A stretch of 64,000 nt of DNA, from contig NC_003076.8 of the NCBI RefSeq assembly GCF_000001735.4, positions 10,912,001-10,976,000 on the forward strand, given 5' to 3'. Position numbers and translations under genes: made by a program. The stretch is from Arabidopsis thaliana (lineage: Eukaryota; Streptophyta; Magnoliopsida; Brassicales; Brassicaceae). Each line of letters begins with the position of its first letter. The first letter of the stretch is position 1. Shown here one piece after another: positions 22,926 through 34,561 of this stretch. A model generated the notes under the pieces. That model saw nothing but the letters and a program-made list of their open reading frames with translations. It searched no databases and was not told the DNA's origin.

Positions 22926-24205
22926 TGGGTTACACGAAATATCTCCTAAGATATGACAATCAAAGTACTTTATATTGTTCTAGGCTAGATACAAGAGAAA
23001 TAAATAAAAGTTTTGTGTGTTTCACTAAAGATTCTCTCAATCTTTAGTTTCCTGAATCTCTCTTGTTCTCTCTTGTTTACTTTGTTTTTAACACAAGAAA
23101 ACAGAGTTATATATGGTCGGAAAGTTATAACGTATGTTTGAAACCGTACATTTATAATATAACCATAAAATGAACAATTGCAATGGTTAAATAAATAACC
23201 GTTGATTTAAGTAGTTTACACTTAAATATCCAACACATAAACACATAAACCAAACTCATGCATAAATATAAATATATAGAATTTACATATTAGTAATATT
23301 ACACATCCAAACTTAATTGACGATGTGCATCTTACGGATTGAATCCTTCGACTCATTTGAACACATGAAGATAAAACACACACGAATTCACCCACTAGTC
23401 TAAGCGTTTAGCCTTGACACTATTATAAGTTATGTGTCCTTATCCTTTTTTGAGTGTATACAAAGATAAGTCCGAGCTTTTTGAAGCCGCTACACTTCAA
23501 ACTCATATAGGTAGATCTTTTAATCTTTTGCACCTGCAAAATGTAATTTTTCAAAAGATCTATTAAGAAGAAAAGTTTAACCTAACATTTTCTTGGAGAT
23601 CGAAGCACTTACTTTGGGATGATATAAACCAGTGCTTCAATCTCTAAGTATGGGCTTTCCGAATTGAACTTAGCCTCTAACGTTGTATTAGAGGGGAATT
23701 GGGTATTCCACAATTAAAAAGTCTAAATGGACTTTAATCCCACTCCTTTAGCCTACTTGATCACCATGTCTCTAGCTAATCCTTTTTTTTAAGTGATCCG
23801 CTAGATTTTGTAGGCTCCGAACAAATTCTATAGTAATCACCCAATGGATGATTAACTCACGTATTGCGCTATGTCTAACGCCTAGGTATCGCGACTTACC
23901 GTTATACACTGGCTATAAGCCTTAGCCAAAGTAGCTTGACTATCACAGTGGATAGAAATGAGTGAAACCGATTTCAGCCACAAGAATCTCGGAGACTAAG
24001 TTTCTTAACCATTCTGCCTCTCTCCCCGCAGCTGCTAATGATACAAATTCCGATTCCATATTCGAATTTGTAATACAAGTTTGTTTCTTTGATGCCCATG
24101 AAATGGCACCTCCTTTAAGTAAGAACACCCAACCACTTGTAGAAGAATGATCTTCCTCGTTGTTGATCCAATGCATCCGACTATCCTTCTAAGACAGAAG
24201 AAAAA
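22926..24205 (-). mobile_element. Copia retrotransposon tail with probable 3' LTR
   Basis: On the minus strand, 23943-24176 encodes the start of a Ty1/Copia RNase H domain: SSTSGWVFLLKGGAISW, then an NMESEFVSLAAAGREAEWL block. Degraded frames continue to about 23700. The sequence then changes at TGTTAGGTTAAAC (23587 downward), the usual Copia LTR start. A TATA-like box (CCATATATAAC on the minus strand, about 23108-23118) follows, and a possible end near 22926 (reading ...GTAACCCA). The 5' part, including reverse transcriptase and integrase, is missing; the element breaks off at the Athila fragment at 24206. Confidence 0.75.
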
Positions 24206-24345
24206 TGATATGGATCAAATTACCCTCGACCGCTTTCTCAAATAAGAGGTCAGTTGTAGTACTTAGGGATCAAATTCACAAAGCTCTTTTTCACACAAAA
24301 AGTTAAATAATCGAGATTAAGCTAAATCAATAAGTGTCAATTTTG
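24206..24345 (-). mobile_element. End fragment of an Athila-like LTR
   Basis: Read on the minus strand this ends with TTTGATCCATATCA. It contains TTTGTGAATTTGATCCCTAA and CTCTTATTTGAGAAAG blocks also present at 27480-27556 and 56745-56831. Only about the last 140 bases of the LTR are present, joined directly to the truncated Copia element. Confidence 0.7.
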
Positions 24346-25508
24346 CTAATTGATTTTACAAATTATATTATTTAAGTTGGCGATGTAAAATAATACCTGT
24401 TTCGGTTAAAAACTGATGAAAATATTATTTTTATTCACATATGTGAAATTATATCTATTTCTATTAAAAAAGCCTATTTGGTTGCCTTTTTTAGAAACAA
24501 AAACGTAATTAAAAATAAACTTTATCTAATACATAAATTAGAAAATAGATTACATAATTTATCCATAATGCAAATCCATAAAACAAAAATAAACGAAAGT
24601 TGATAAGAAATATTGCTATACTAATGTTGATCATGATCATTAGAAGTGTTTCCACCGTTTGAATTAACATTAGCATCATCACTTATTGCTCGAGAAAAAA
24701 AACATATTAGTGTATGAAACTTAGAATTTGCTACAGAAAGCGAGAAAATGGCGTAGTATCGAACTCAATCTCATTAAAAAGGTTTTTTACGAAATTAGTA
24801 TATAAAAATCATATACCTGATTAGCATTAGAAGGATTTAGGGTGTTTGCAAAAATTGGATTAGGTATGTTCGCAAAAGCTATAGCAAAACTTGTAGCCCA
24901 TGCTCTTGCCTAAATATATATTAATGTATTTGTTTTATATATCAAAGTATAATGATGCAATTTAACTTAGAAACTATCTTTATATTAATACATGATCAGC
25001 AGTTGAAGTACCAATTATTTGTTGGACAAAGATAGTCAGTCCTCTAACTTGATCTGATAATTGCTTCACTTGTGTATTCAGCCCAACGACCAATTCAGAA
25101 TTTTCTATCTCTGCTCTAGATGTAGTTAAGCGTTTCACTAACTGTGAAGGTGTGGATCCCCGACCAACACAACAAACTCGTCTAAGACGCTCTGGACCAA
25201 ACACTTGCGAAAATTCATCATCCAAGCTATCTGCAACATTGTTTGTGCTGTGGGGATTTTGACTTATCAAAACTAACAGCGCATGTTTTAGCCTCTTCAC
25301 ATACAAAATTTCCATCGGTTTCATGCGAGTCTCAATGAAAAACTCCGCTCGACATGGTTTTTTCCAGTCTTGATTTTCTTCATAAGAGATACATGCATCA
25401 CTAGTATACGTTAATATCAATATTGTAAACAAGTTTTATTATACAACTAAGTTACTTACAATCTCATCTCTTTTCCTTGAAAAGCTCTTTCTTCAACACA
25501 CGTGAGGC

Positions 25509-25510
<2 letters not shown>

Positions 25511-25558
<48 letters not shown>
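25511..25558. repeat. (AT)n microsatellite
   Basis: About 24 uninterrupted AT dinucleotides, within an apparent intron of the decayed CACTA gene. Confidence 0.95.
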
Positions 25559-25560
<2 letters not shown>

Positions 25561-26376
25561 TTTCTTCTATTCTGCTCTTGCATATTTTGAAAGAGCTCAC
25601 ATTTAAAAGAACTTACGTTCATTTGATATGAAGAGATAGAATTATACATAAATATTCAATGAATAATCTACACCTTCCACTTTTCAACAAACCTCATGTG
25701 AGCAAAATGATCCCATTGATCTTCAGGAACACCAGTGGGTCGATTCTCCAACGTTTCACTTAGATTACTTCGTTTGTATGCTTTCCAAAGACGTAGTTTT
25801 ACATCCTTGCATCTGCTACCTAGAGCGCCCATCACATATCCTTTTCTCAGTGCCGGATCATCAAACAAGAATTTAGGCTTAAATGAAATCACATACAGCT
25901 ATCATCAAACCAGAATACTGTCTTAGAACATCCCTCGATTTATAAATATCTTTAGAAACAAATAGATGGTAAAAGTTACCTCAATCACATCCCATGCCTT
26001 TTTTTAGTGTGAGGATTAACCAGCCTCCAATTGCTGTAGTTGATGGGTAGCAAATTCAGATCATGACTTAATTGACCTATCCATGATCCAAGTAAACCAC
26101 AAGAATCTCCAATTGGATGACCGCTATCTTCGTTGAAATGCACAATCACTTTGTCGTTTAGAAATTCCAGACATCTTTACATGTCACCATTTTGCCTTCT
26201 ATGCGTCCATCATTATCTTGTTGATAAACACAAACACCAGAAGGAATTCGATTAGTATAATAGTAAATTAAATTAATATATAGGATTACTTTGAGGACTA
26301 AAAACAAAAGAAGAGCTATGCCTATAAATAAACACTACCATCAAATGTTTAGATTTCAAGTATGTAAAACGATAAG

Positions 26377-27556
26377 TGATATATCCCTATTTTCACTGAT
26401 TTTATATATGATTTAGGGTTAGAATTTTGAGTCTTTATGTTGTTTCTCGAGTCTTTTTAGTGTCTTTTCAGGTATTCTATGCAGTGGGACAGCAATGGAG
26501 ATAAGAAAACATTTTGGAGCAAAAGCTAAGGAAAAGGAAGCTAAGGACGATTTTGGACTCAGGAATCAAGAGGAGTGTCGATCGACACACTCTTGGTGTC
26601 GATCGACACCAGTTTTGGGCCAACAAAAGTCCAAGACGCTTTCAAGTTTACATAAGAGGAAATTTACCCCAGAAGACTTCTCTATTTGCATTATTAGTCC
26701 CTGGACGTTTTTAGGGTTTCATATACTTTGTTTTAGACCTAAGTTTCATCGATCAAGTTTTTATCAACCTTTTTGCAAACCCTGTTACTGAGAGATATAA
26801 GCTATTCATCCCTTGTTTTCCAGAGATTCATACAGTTCTTAATACATTGAAGAGATCCCTTCTTTTCCCTTCTCTATTTACTGTGTTTATGCTTTCATAC
26901 TCAAAGATGTTGTTTGCTTCAATCAATATGTCTGAGTAGTCTGCTTGTTAGGAATAGGGTTTCTCATTAGGGATTCATATGGTTTAGTAGATTGCCCCCT
27001 TTGCTAGGTTATCTGTAAAATTATTCATCTTTAACTGTGTTTAATGCTAGATCTAGAATAGCTAACTAGATCTTGAATCCAGACAATAGATATGCCCGCC
27101 ATAGGTATCTGTAGTTGGATATATTATTTGATGAGCCTGGTTTGTAGGTGTGTAATAAGAATCGGCCTATCTACCAAGGTGAACAATCGAACTCGTTAAG
27201 AATGCATATTTAGGTTAATAATTTCTCGGCTTCTCCGGTTATTCTTAGCTATAGATATATGAAGTTTCGCGGAACGCCACCGGTCATTCCATAATTAGAG
27301 TTTGAGTTTAAGAATGGTTTGATAACAACCTAGCTTTCATTAGATCTACTAACCAATAGTTTATTTAATCGTTTACAACACAATCAACCTGCTGTTTTCT
27401 TACTTTGTTTTCTTAAAATTTCAATCATCACCTGCTAGCTTAATCTCGACATTCAATTCATTGTTTGACAAAAGAACTTTGTGGAAATCGATCCTTAAAT
27501 ACTGCAATTGATCTCTTATTTGAGAGAGTAGTTCTAGGGAAATTTGAACCATATCA
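26377..27556 (+). mobile_element. Athila-like solo LTR (about 1.2 kb)
   Basis: It begins TGATATATCCC and ends TTTGAACCATATCA, with inverted TGATAT/ATATCA edges. The final 80 bases match the other two Athila-like ends in the window (24206-24345 and 56745-56831), and 27060-27556 matches 56317-56831 over its length. It contains two copies of the palindrome GTGTCGATCGACAC near 26575-26612. No internal Gypsy coding region adjoins it. It interrupts an intron of the decayed CACTA gene. Flanking bases do not give a clean 5-base duplication. Confidence 0.75.
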
Positions 27557-27860
27557 ACAATCATGTTCAAGCTACTACAACAATTTTAATGAAAATAATT
27601 ATTACCTATGACTTATACTTTCCATTTGAAGCTTTTACATTCTGGAGCAAGTGGAGGAGGCGTTGTGATCTTCCAAAGATGGTGATTCATCAAGGTGCCT
27701 CTGAATCCATGGATCCATGATTGATCCTAGACTAGAAAAAAAAACGTTAGTACTACAAAATTGAAAACCGATTTGCAGAATACGTAATATTAACAGATTC
27801 ATAAAACAAACTTTAAATTTGAAAACCAGTTTAAGTGACCTTGAGATAATCAATCCTGAT

Positions 27861-28261
27861 TCTCTAAAATTGCTCTCTACCAGTTTTCCCTAGAGACCCT
27901 AAATCCAATAATTTGTTGTAGTTAATTTATACAAAAGAAATTAATTCCCGCTGAGGATAAAATAACTAGCCGGATGTGAAATTGTTTAGTATTTTCACGA
28001 AATCTAATTATATTTTTAAGAGATTTTACAATTTAAATTAGAGAAAAAAACGCAGACGACTAAAAGATATTCACACACAAAAAAGAAAGAAAGAAGAAAA
28101 ATTAGCTCACAAAATAACAACAATATAATTAATACCCAAAAAAGAAAAAAAACTAACTGAGTCCATGTTGAATAGATCTCCTATAGATGTAAGGAAATAC
28201 TCGGCTTCTACATCTTAATTAAGCATTACTTCCTATTTCTAAATAGATAGGAAGATTCAAG
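27861..28261. other. AT-rich spacer
   Basis: No gene seen. A short perfect-arm hairpin (TTCCTATTT, then AAATAGATAGGAA) sits at about 28231-28254, just before the LINE. Confidence 0.55.
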
Positions 28262-29771
28262 AGCTTCTCTCCCAGACGTGATTTTTGAGACAGCCTTTTC
28301 ATCAATTTTTTCTGGCACCGGTAGAGCGTTAGCTCGTCGGTGCCAGGAGCTAGCTTCTTCTCACCGGTTTCCTCCCATAAGCTCTCTCATCGGTTTCTCT
28401 GTTTTTTGTTTCGTGTTGTTTCGTCTCTTTTCCCTCCTATTAGATCCATAAAGCTTCATTACCGCACAACCTTCGAAACTACTCCCATCTGGTATTAGCT
28501 CTTCTCTTACCTTGTTCGCGATTCTCGTGGATCCCTCTCCTCGGCTTTCCTTAAAGTCAAGATCAGCAACTCTTTGGTCCTCAATGGATGAGAGCTCGGC
28601 CTCGACGTGGAAACTGTGGAGGCTTCAAATCACAAAAGAATCTTCTTCTGCAGACCGAGATTCATCACTCGCACCTCTCGATGTGGTCGTTTTAGTCTTA
28701 GAAGCCCTCAATTCGGTCACCAGAATGTTGCATTCAGTTGTGCCACCGCCGCTTTTGGTGAGGAAGAGAAGAACCTGGCTAAACCTAATGGGTCTTCGGT
28801 TTGGGCCAAGCCCAAGCCTCCTTTGCCCTCCCTCCTGTCCTTTACCCAAAGCTTTGAAGCCCACAAAGACTTCTGCTGACTTATGCCCACGTCTTCTAAG
28901 GCCCTGGTCTTGTTTTAATTCTATTCTGAACAGCCCAAATTTTCTGAAACTGTCATCGTTTAGGGATTGTTATGGACGCCTTCCTGTAATGGTGATGATG
29001 GATTTAGTTTGGATTAGTTGCTATCTTTCACAAAACCTGGTTGCTAGTTCTTATCGTGTGGTCCGTTTGCGTGATTGTCCGAGTCTGATCTCAAGTAGTT
29101 TGGAAGTAGTTTCTCTTTGGAAGTGTCCTAGATTGTTGTTGCCCGTGTGAAGTATCGCTAATATCCTGTCAGGTTCCCTCCCTTTAGCACCCTTTGTCTC
29201 TGATATGGCTGGTTATGGACGCCACGCTAATTTACCCAACCATAGTCATTTGCTTGGTTTCCTTTGGACCCTTTCCGAGACTAGTTTACCCAACCATAGT
29301 CATTTGCTTTTTAGAGTTAAGAGTACCGGCATTATGACCCTATTTCTACGGAGTAGGTGTTACCGAAGCCTCTACAACTCTCTATCTACCCATACACCAA
29401 TTATCAAGGTCAGTCATGTATTAATCTTTTGCTTGGATAATTTGCAACCTTCTGTTTGTTTGGAAAAGTACGGCATTATGACCATGTCTTTTAGAGTTGG
29501 TTACCGTTTCCTTTTCAACCTCACCAACCCAACATCCTCCTCCGTGGAGCACATGATCAAAAGCTCGGATGCATTGTTTGCAAGGATTTCGCCAAGCCCG
29601 ACTTCATGGTCGAATCTTTCAATCCTTGTAAGCTTTTTTTAAAAGTACACATCTCTTTGAAAAACTCATGAAGCCCCTATCTTTAATTTCATTGTATTAT
29701 CTTATGTCTTTGTGTATGAACCTCCTTCTTTTGAGGATTGAATGAATGAAGATCTTGTTTGACAAAAAAAA
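28262..29771 (+). mobile_element. Internally deleted LINE-type retrotransposon
   Basis: The 3' end, with GAATGAATGAAGATCTTG followed by TTTGACAAAAAAAAA at 29755-29771, has the form of Arabidopsis LINE tails. The 5' third is GC-rich with many CTC/TCG runs, like a LINE leader and ORF1 start. Two long frames (28512-29150 and 29205-29642) show no reverse transcriptase, endonuclease or RNase H motif, so most of the coding region is missing. A clean target-site duplication was not found (a weak candidate is AAATAGATAG / AAAGAGATAG). Confidence 0.6.
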
Positions 29772-29939
29772 AGAGATAGATTTGTTCTTTGTTCTCGCTT
29801 CCCTCTTAACATTTGTTTCCAAAAATATGTAAGATAAATCATCCATAATTCTCTGTTTTTTAAAACAACCAATAATTATATGTGTTATATCACGTTTATG
29901 CGATCCATAATTTTTAATATATTAGAGATGATCATGATA

Positions 29940-31450
29940 GTGATTCTTTAGCTAAAACTCGTCATCAGAGGAAGCCGACTCGTCGTCATTAGGAGTTGCT
30001 GGCGTAGCTGGAGCTAGTGGTTCACTAGTGATATCATTTGTGTCAAGGTCATGCAACTTGAGACTAGAAGCAAGGTTGAGACTCGTATCGCTTAAATCCC
30101 CGTCAGAATGGTGTTGGCGCGGATTTTTTCCTTGGTTGAATGCTAGAAAATATGTGGAGGAGCGTACTTCTTCACGGCGCGCGTCAGTTTAGTGATGATC
30201 AAACCCTGACATGCTAGTTTCCTGTCAAGGCGTGCTTGGTTGTTCTCCAGCCTACTGATAGAAGAGTAGAACCACTTGTCCGTCTCGGTGCGCAGTGGAG
30301 CATTTACAGGTTGGTGAAATGGTGGATAGATAGAAGGGTTCTCACTGGAGAGCTACTTGGTGTCAATTTGCATTGACTTTCGCTTCTTTGTGTAATATTT
30401 GCTTAGCGGTCTGTTGCTAGTAGCTACATAGAAGGAACTTTCTGAAGGCGGAAATGGTGTACTGTTCGACTTAATCGATGGAAGATGCTGGCTGGATAAC
30501 AAAGATATTTGCTCATTTTCATAAGATGCTGTGAAGCGGTAAGCAAGTTGTAGAGGGTTATCAACCCATCCTCCCAAGTAGTGCTTACGCCCAAGGAAAG
30601 CAAGATCAATCTTTCAGATCAATCCCACAAGCCTCCAATATTACAGATCAGCTCCACCAATGCCAAAAACAGCTCACGTGTCCCTTTTTTTGTAAGCATA
30701 ATGCTTATATTCTACCAACTCACAAGTGAGAAGTGCTCCAAGGTTTACCTTCTACGGGTCGTTGATGAATGGTGCCATCATGATATAGAACTCACCTTCT
30801 TTGATTGTGATAGTATCTGCGCCAAAAAACATAGTGTTGGCTAACATTCGAAGGGCATAACGCAAAGCATGATGCTTGATTTGTACCGCTTTAGAACCAC
30901 CTTCGTAGGTATCATATGCAAATTTTGTCCATTTAGAGCAAGTACTTTTGCAGTGTGTGAACCGAATCTTGTCCTTATTACTGAAACCAAAGGCTTGCAA
31001 AGATCTCGAATCGTGATAGAGTACTCTGTGTCACCAATGCGAAAATATAATATCGCGGTTTTCGGTGACTTGACATCCTCAAAAGCAACTCTGACTGTTC
31101 CAAGAAACTCCTTAGTAAGCTTCTCATAAGCTCCGTACTTCAACAAAATGAACTTTCGTAATCCCCAAGAGCCAGGCCACATCATCGCAAATTCCCAACG
31201 CGTCAAGAGTGAAATCATCGGAATAGAGAGTGGATACGACTAAAGCTCCTTGACACGCAGCTCTATAGTTGACGCCTTTAACCATCTTTGTGCCCCATTC
31301 TTTCTTTGGCAGTTCTTGTTGTGGAGGTGATTCAGGTTGTGCTTTCGCCTTTGCTTTTACTTTGGATCTGGTAGCCATAATCGTTTTCTTTGGTTTTGCT
31401 GGTTCTCTTTTGCTTCCCTTTCTTGTTGTTGGTACTGTTGTTCTTGTCAT
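29940..31450 (-). pseudogene. Athila ORF1-like retrotransposon gene, decayed
   Basis: Minus-strand reading starts with a Lys/Arg/Pro-rich N-terminus (31450-31330) and continues with FTLDALGICDDVAWLLG, KYGAYEKLTKEFLGTVRV and ILYFRIGDTEYSITIRDLCK. This is the pattern of the Arabidopsis retrotransposon ORF1 (ATHILA) family. The frame breaks near 31150-31220, where two frames overlap, and again beyond 30841. The 3' part to 29940 is acidic and Ser/Thr-rich and may be the protein's tail. No LTR or pol region lies beside it. Function in Athila is unknown; this copy is dead. Confidence 0.65.
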
Positions 31451-32117
31451 GTTTACTAAGTGGAAAGTCTACAACATCCAAGGCAATTGAAATATTTATC
31501 AAAGGGAAAAGAAATGTGAGCATCAAGAACATCACCTAAATTCTGTAAATTCAAAGAATAATCAAGGAGATATATGTGAATCAAACTAATTATATGTTAA
31601 ATTATGCCACTATTTCAGCTCATATCTCAAATTCCATGTCAAATATAAACAGCCTATATACAAATACCTCAAACTTAACCATAAGATTTAGGTTTCTAGA
31701 ACTTACTTCAAATTAAGTTAGACGAGAGCAACAAAATCACACCTACGTTTGTCTTCTTGAGTTCTAAAAACGTGAAGAGATTATTTTTTTTCTTTGTAGG
31801 GAGAAACGTGAAACCACGGTGAAGAGATGAAGAATGTAAAGGCAATTATCGATTTGGTTAATAATATCTCTTTGCCTTTTTTGATTAAAAATTTAAAGTA
31901 ATCAATTTAGATATGTGAGAAAACCGGTTGGAACTTGCCTTAACCAAGAAAAGCTACAAAATATTTTTTTTCTGACAAAAAAAAGAAAAAGAAAATCGAT
32001 TTTGTGGTTTTCTTGGTTAAGCCAGGTTCAAACCGATTTACATGCATGTGTTGGATGTGTGAAAAAATCAATGTGCCGTTACATGCGTCTGATGGAAAAG
32101 ATGCGAATGTTATATTG
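31451..32117. other. Intergenic AT-rich DNA
   Basis: No gene seen. The 70-codon frame at 31915-32127 lies in A-rich sequence and ends at the Pack-MULE edge; there is no similarity to support it. Confidence 0.5.
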
Positions 32118-32126
32118 GAAGAAATA

Positions 32127-33247
32127 GGGTAAACGTCCCCACGAAGTTTCATATAGTACCACAACTACATAGATTTCAGACCTCGTTCTTAGTCCACACA
32201 AAATGAAAATTAAAGTTTTATATCCTCTAAATCGAAAGTTCGAGACTTGAGTCTCCATAAATTCAAATTTTACGGTTTAGTATTGGTTTAGGTTATAAAC
32301 TTGATACCAAACCAAAAACCAATTATAGTAAACCGAATTGCATCCGATTCGACTTATTCACAACCCGAAATAAAAACCAATTAGAGAAATCCCCAAATTG
32401 AAAATCTAAGAACCCTAATTTTGATTCCCTCTCTTAACATCTTACGTGTGAGCTCTAGTATGAGCAAAACATACTACATAAATAACAAATGAAACATAAA
32501 CGGATTTGAGGTAGAATTTAGATTGAAATTGTAAACAATTTAGAATATTAAATTAATCAAGAAAACAAAATTGAATGAAGAAGGAAACAAACACATTATT
32601 TCTTCGATAAATCTTTGGCTTTCTTCTTAATTCGTTGAGCATGATGTTGTTACACAGAGTATATGCCGTATATTCTTGGAGGTCTCACTATATCCGACAT
32701 TGTCAAGTTTATTCCCAGTACCATCCTAAGAACTTCCAAAACCCACAATGAATCAATGCTGATTGAGAGTCTTTTTAAATCTCTTGGACATTTGGCCAGC
32801 CACAGTCATTTGCACGATGCTTTCAAAACGTTTTCTCTTCTTCATGTTCAATCGAGGAATATCATACTCTTTCAGACCATTACCATCTCTTGCATTCTTA
32901 TCAGCTAATAACAACTCAAAGATGTTGAAGAGAGGGAATCGAAATTAGTGTTCTTAGATTTCTCAGTTTGGGATTCTTCTAATTGGTATTTATTTTGGGT
33001 TGTAAATAAATCGAATCGGGTTGCAATTCGGTTTACTATAATGGGTTTTTGGTTTGGCATAGGGTTAATGATGTAAACCAATATTAAACCACGAAATTTG
33101 AATTTATGGAGACATAAGTATCGAACTTTCGATTTAGGGAGATACAAAACTTTAAGTTTATTTTGTGTGGACTGGAAACGAGGTCCGAAATCTATATAAT
33201 TGTGGTACTATATGAAACTTCGTGGGGGGACAAAGGTCGTTCACCCG
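32127..33247. mobile_element. Pack-MULE with about 310-bp terminal inverted repeats
   Basis: The element is flanked by identical 9-base repeats GAAGAAATA at 32118-32126 and 33248-33256, the signature of Mutator-like transposition. The arms 32127-32440 and 32925-33247 are inverted copies. For example CCACGAAGTTTCATATAGTA on the left answers TACTATATGAAACTTCGTGG on the right, and GAACCCTAATTTTGATTCCC answers GGGAATCGAAATTAGTGTTC. The 480-base middle is unrelated to the arms and looks like captured gene sequence. No transposase is encoded. Confidence 0.9.
32663..32908 (+). pseudogene. Captured PPR-like N-terminal fragment inside the Pack-MULE
   Basis: This 81-codon frame contains [20 protein letters not shown] then [13 protein letters not shown]. 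That pattern is typical of the start of the first repeats of plant pentatricopeptide-repeat proteins, organelle RNA-binding factors. It is preceded by an unrelated 30-residue stretch and ends by running into non-homologous sequence. It holds at most one to two repeats out of the ten or more normal for the family. It is most likely a captured fragment carried by the transposon; transcription from the element's arms is possible but not shown. Confidence 0.6.
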
Positions 33248-33256
33248 AAGAAATAC

Positions 33257-33830
33257 AAAAAAGTTTTGTCCAACACACGTGAGCGATACTGAATGCGTAA
33301 ATGGTGATTTAGTCTAGTACAGTGGACCAGTATCGGCCCAAATGATTTTAACTTTGTTCGGAATGTGGTTGTACCTGCAAATATCACCCAAAAATACCTA
33401 CAACTCGTTTATGAAGTGACGAGTGTATACAAAAACAATTTAAAAAGAAAATAAACATAAAATAATCTTAAAATGTTGAAGATCATAATATTTCTGAATA
33501 ATTCTTATTAGGACAAAGAAACAAAAGCTTGCTAAGCATGATTGGCGAAATATGAAAGTCTTACTCAAAACATATTGTCTAGATTTACACAACTTCTCCT
33601 CCCTCACACAAAAATGTCACCTCCCTGGTTATATAAACAAGCAACAAAATTAGTTATGTGGTTTCTGTTTAGTAGAATAATCATATCTAATAATCTCGCT
33701 CCCTTATTTAACAAGCTTATAAGATGCAAATAAGTCCTAAAAATAAGACAACCATCAAACTAATGCCAACATATCAACAAATATTGAATTAATTACTCAG
33801 ATATTATAGAAAAGTATGTTTATTACTATA
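33257..33830. other. AT-rich spacer before the CACTA element
   Basis: No gene seen. The 63-codon frame at 33542-33733 has no recognisable similarity. Confidence 0.5.
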
Positions 33831-33849
33831 ATACACTACAAGAAAACAG

Positions 33850-34340
33850 GTGATAAACGACTTACACCGCAGTCGCATAGTAAAAAATGATAATACGACT
33901 AGTCGGCGACTAAAGACGTTAGTCATTATTACATAGTCGCTGAGTGAGATAGTCGTGGTCGTTGATCGACGACTATATTACGACAATAACACAATCAGTA
34001 AACAATTGTCGTTGTATAGTCGTATAATATTGGCGACTATTTAACGACCATAGCACGATTAATTATCCTGTACAAAGCGTGTGAAACACGTGGTCGTATA
34101 ATAGTCGTATAAGTGTTTCCGACGAGTTGACGACTATTTGAAGACTAATTCTATCAATGTAAGGAAATAATTCTCGTTGTCATATAATAGTCGTATAATG
34201 TTTTACGACTACTATACGTCTCATGGACGATTATATTGTGACTAGGTTGGTTAGTCGGATAATAATCGGTAATTAATATGACTATTATACGACTATTTTA
34301 CGTCTAATTTGCTACCTAAATACGACTACTGAGAGACTAC
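33850..34340. repeat. Left subterminal repeats of the CACTA element
   Basis: Many direct and inverted copies of a 7-9 base motif (GTCGTATAA, GACGACTAT, ACGACTAT and variants) are packed within 500 bases of the left end. In the maize Spm system such motifs are binding sites for TNPA, which brings the ends together; here that role is inferred. Confidence 0.85.
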
Positions 34341-34561
34341 TTGTTTTGTCCGAATAAGAATTTGGTCATCGATTGTTGGGTTTCTTGTTTGTTGTTTAAA
34401 GTTATGATTTTTTCTCTTTTTTTATTTGAAATGCTAAAAAAGATGAAAAGACTTGTATATATAGAAAATCAAGTTCAAATACAAATACAATTATCTTGTT
34501 TATTACACAAACAACTTATTCAAATAAACATAAGTTCAAGTAGAGTTTGGGCAAAGATAAT

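Larger units (their letters stand above)
24620..27860 (-). pseudogene. CACTA accessory protein gene (TNPA/Transposase_24-like), decayed
   Basis: Minus-strand exons can be followed from an N-terminal piece (about 27640-27720; MDPWIQRHLDESPSLEDH) through FNEDSGHPIGDSCGLLGSW (about 26080-26160), KDVKLRLWKAYKRSNLSETL (about 25750-25820) and FSQVFGPERLRRV plus a coiled-coil-like tail (24990-25230) to a short tail rich in Asn/Ala (24620-24910). This is the layout of plant EnSpm proteins that accompany the TNP2 transposase and bind element ends. Stops and gaps interrupt it, and an Athila-like LTR sits inside it at 26377-27556. No matching terminal CACTA repeats were found nearby, so the element's limits are unknown. 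Confidence 0.75.

Noticed and set aside
24980-25432. Possible host gene with coiled coil at 24980-25432
   Set aside because: The FSQVFGPERLRRV motif and context are those of CACTA accessory proteins, and the frame is only one exon of that decayed gene.
26377-27556. Five-base target duplication around the Athila-like LTR
   Set aside because: Immediate flanks (ATAAG left, ACAAT right) do not match; any duplication has been lost or the edges are shifted.
28512-29642. Two long plus-strand frames as a novel host gene
   Set aside because: They end at a LINE-type tail with an A-run and show no conserved domain; better explained as an internally deleted LINE.
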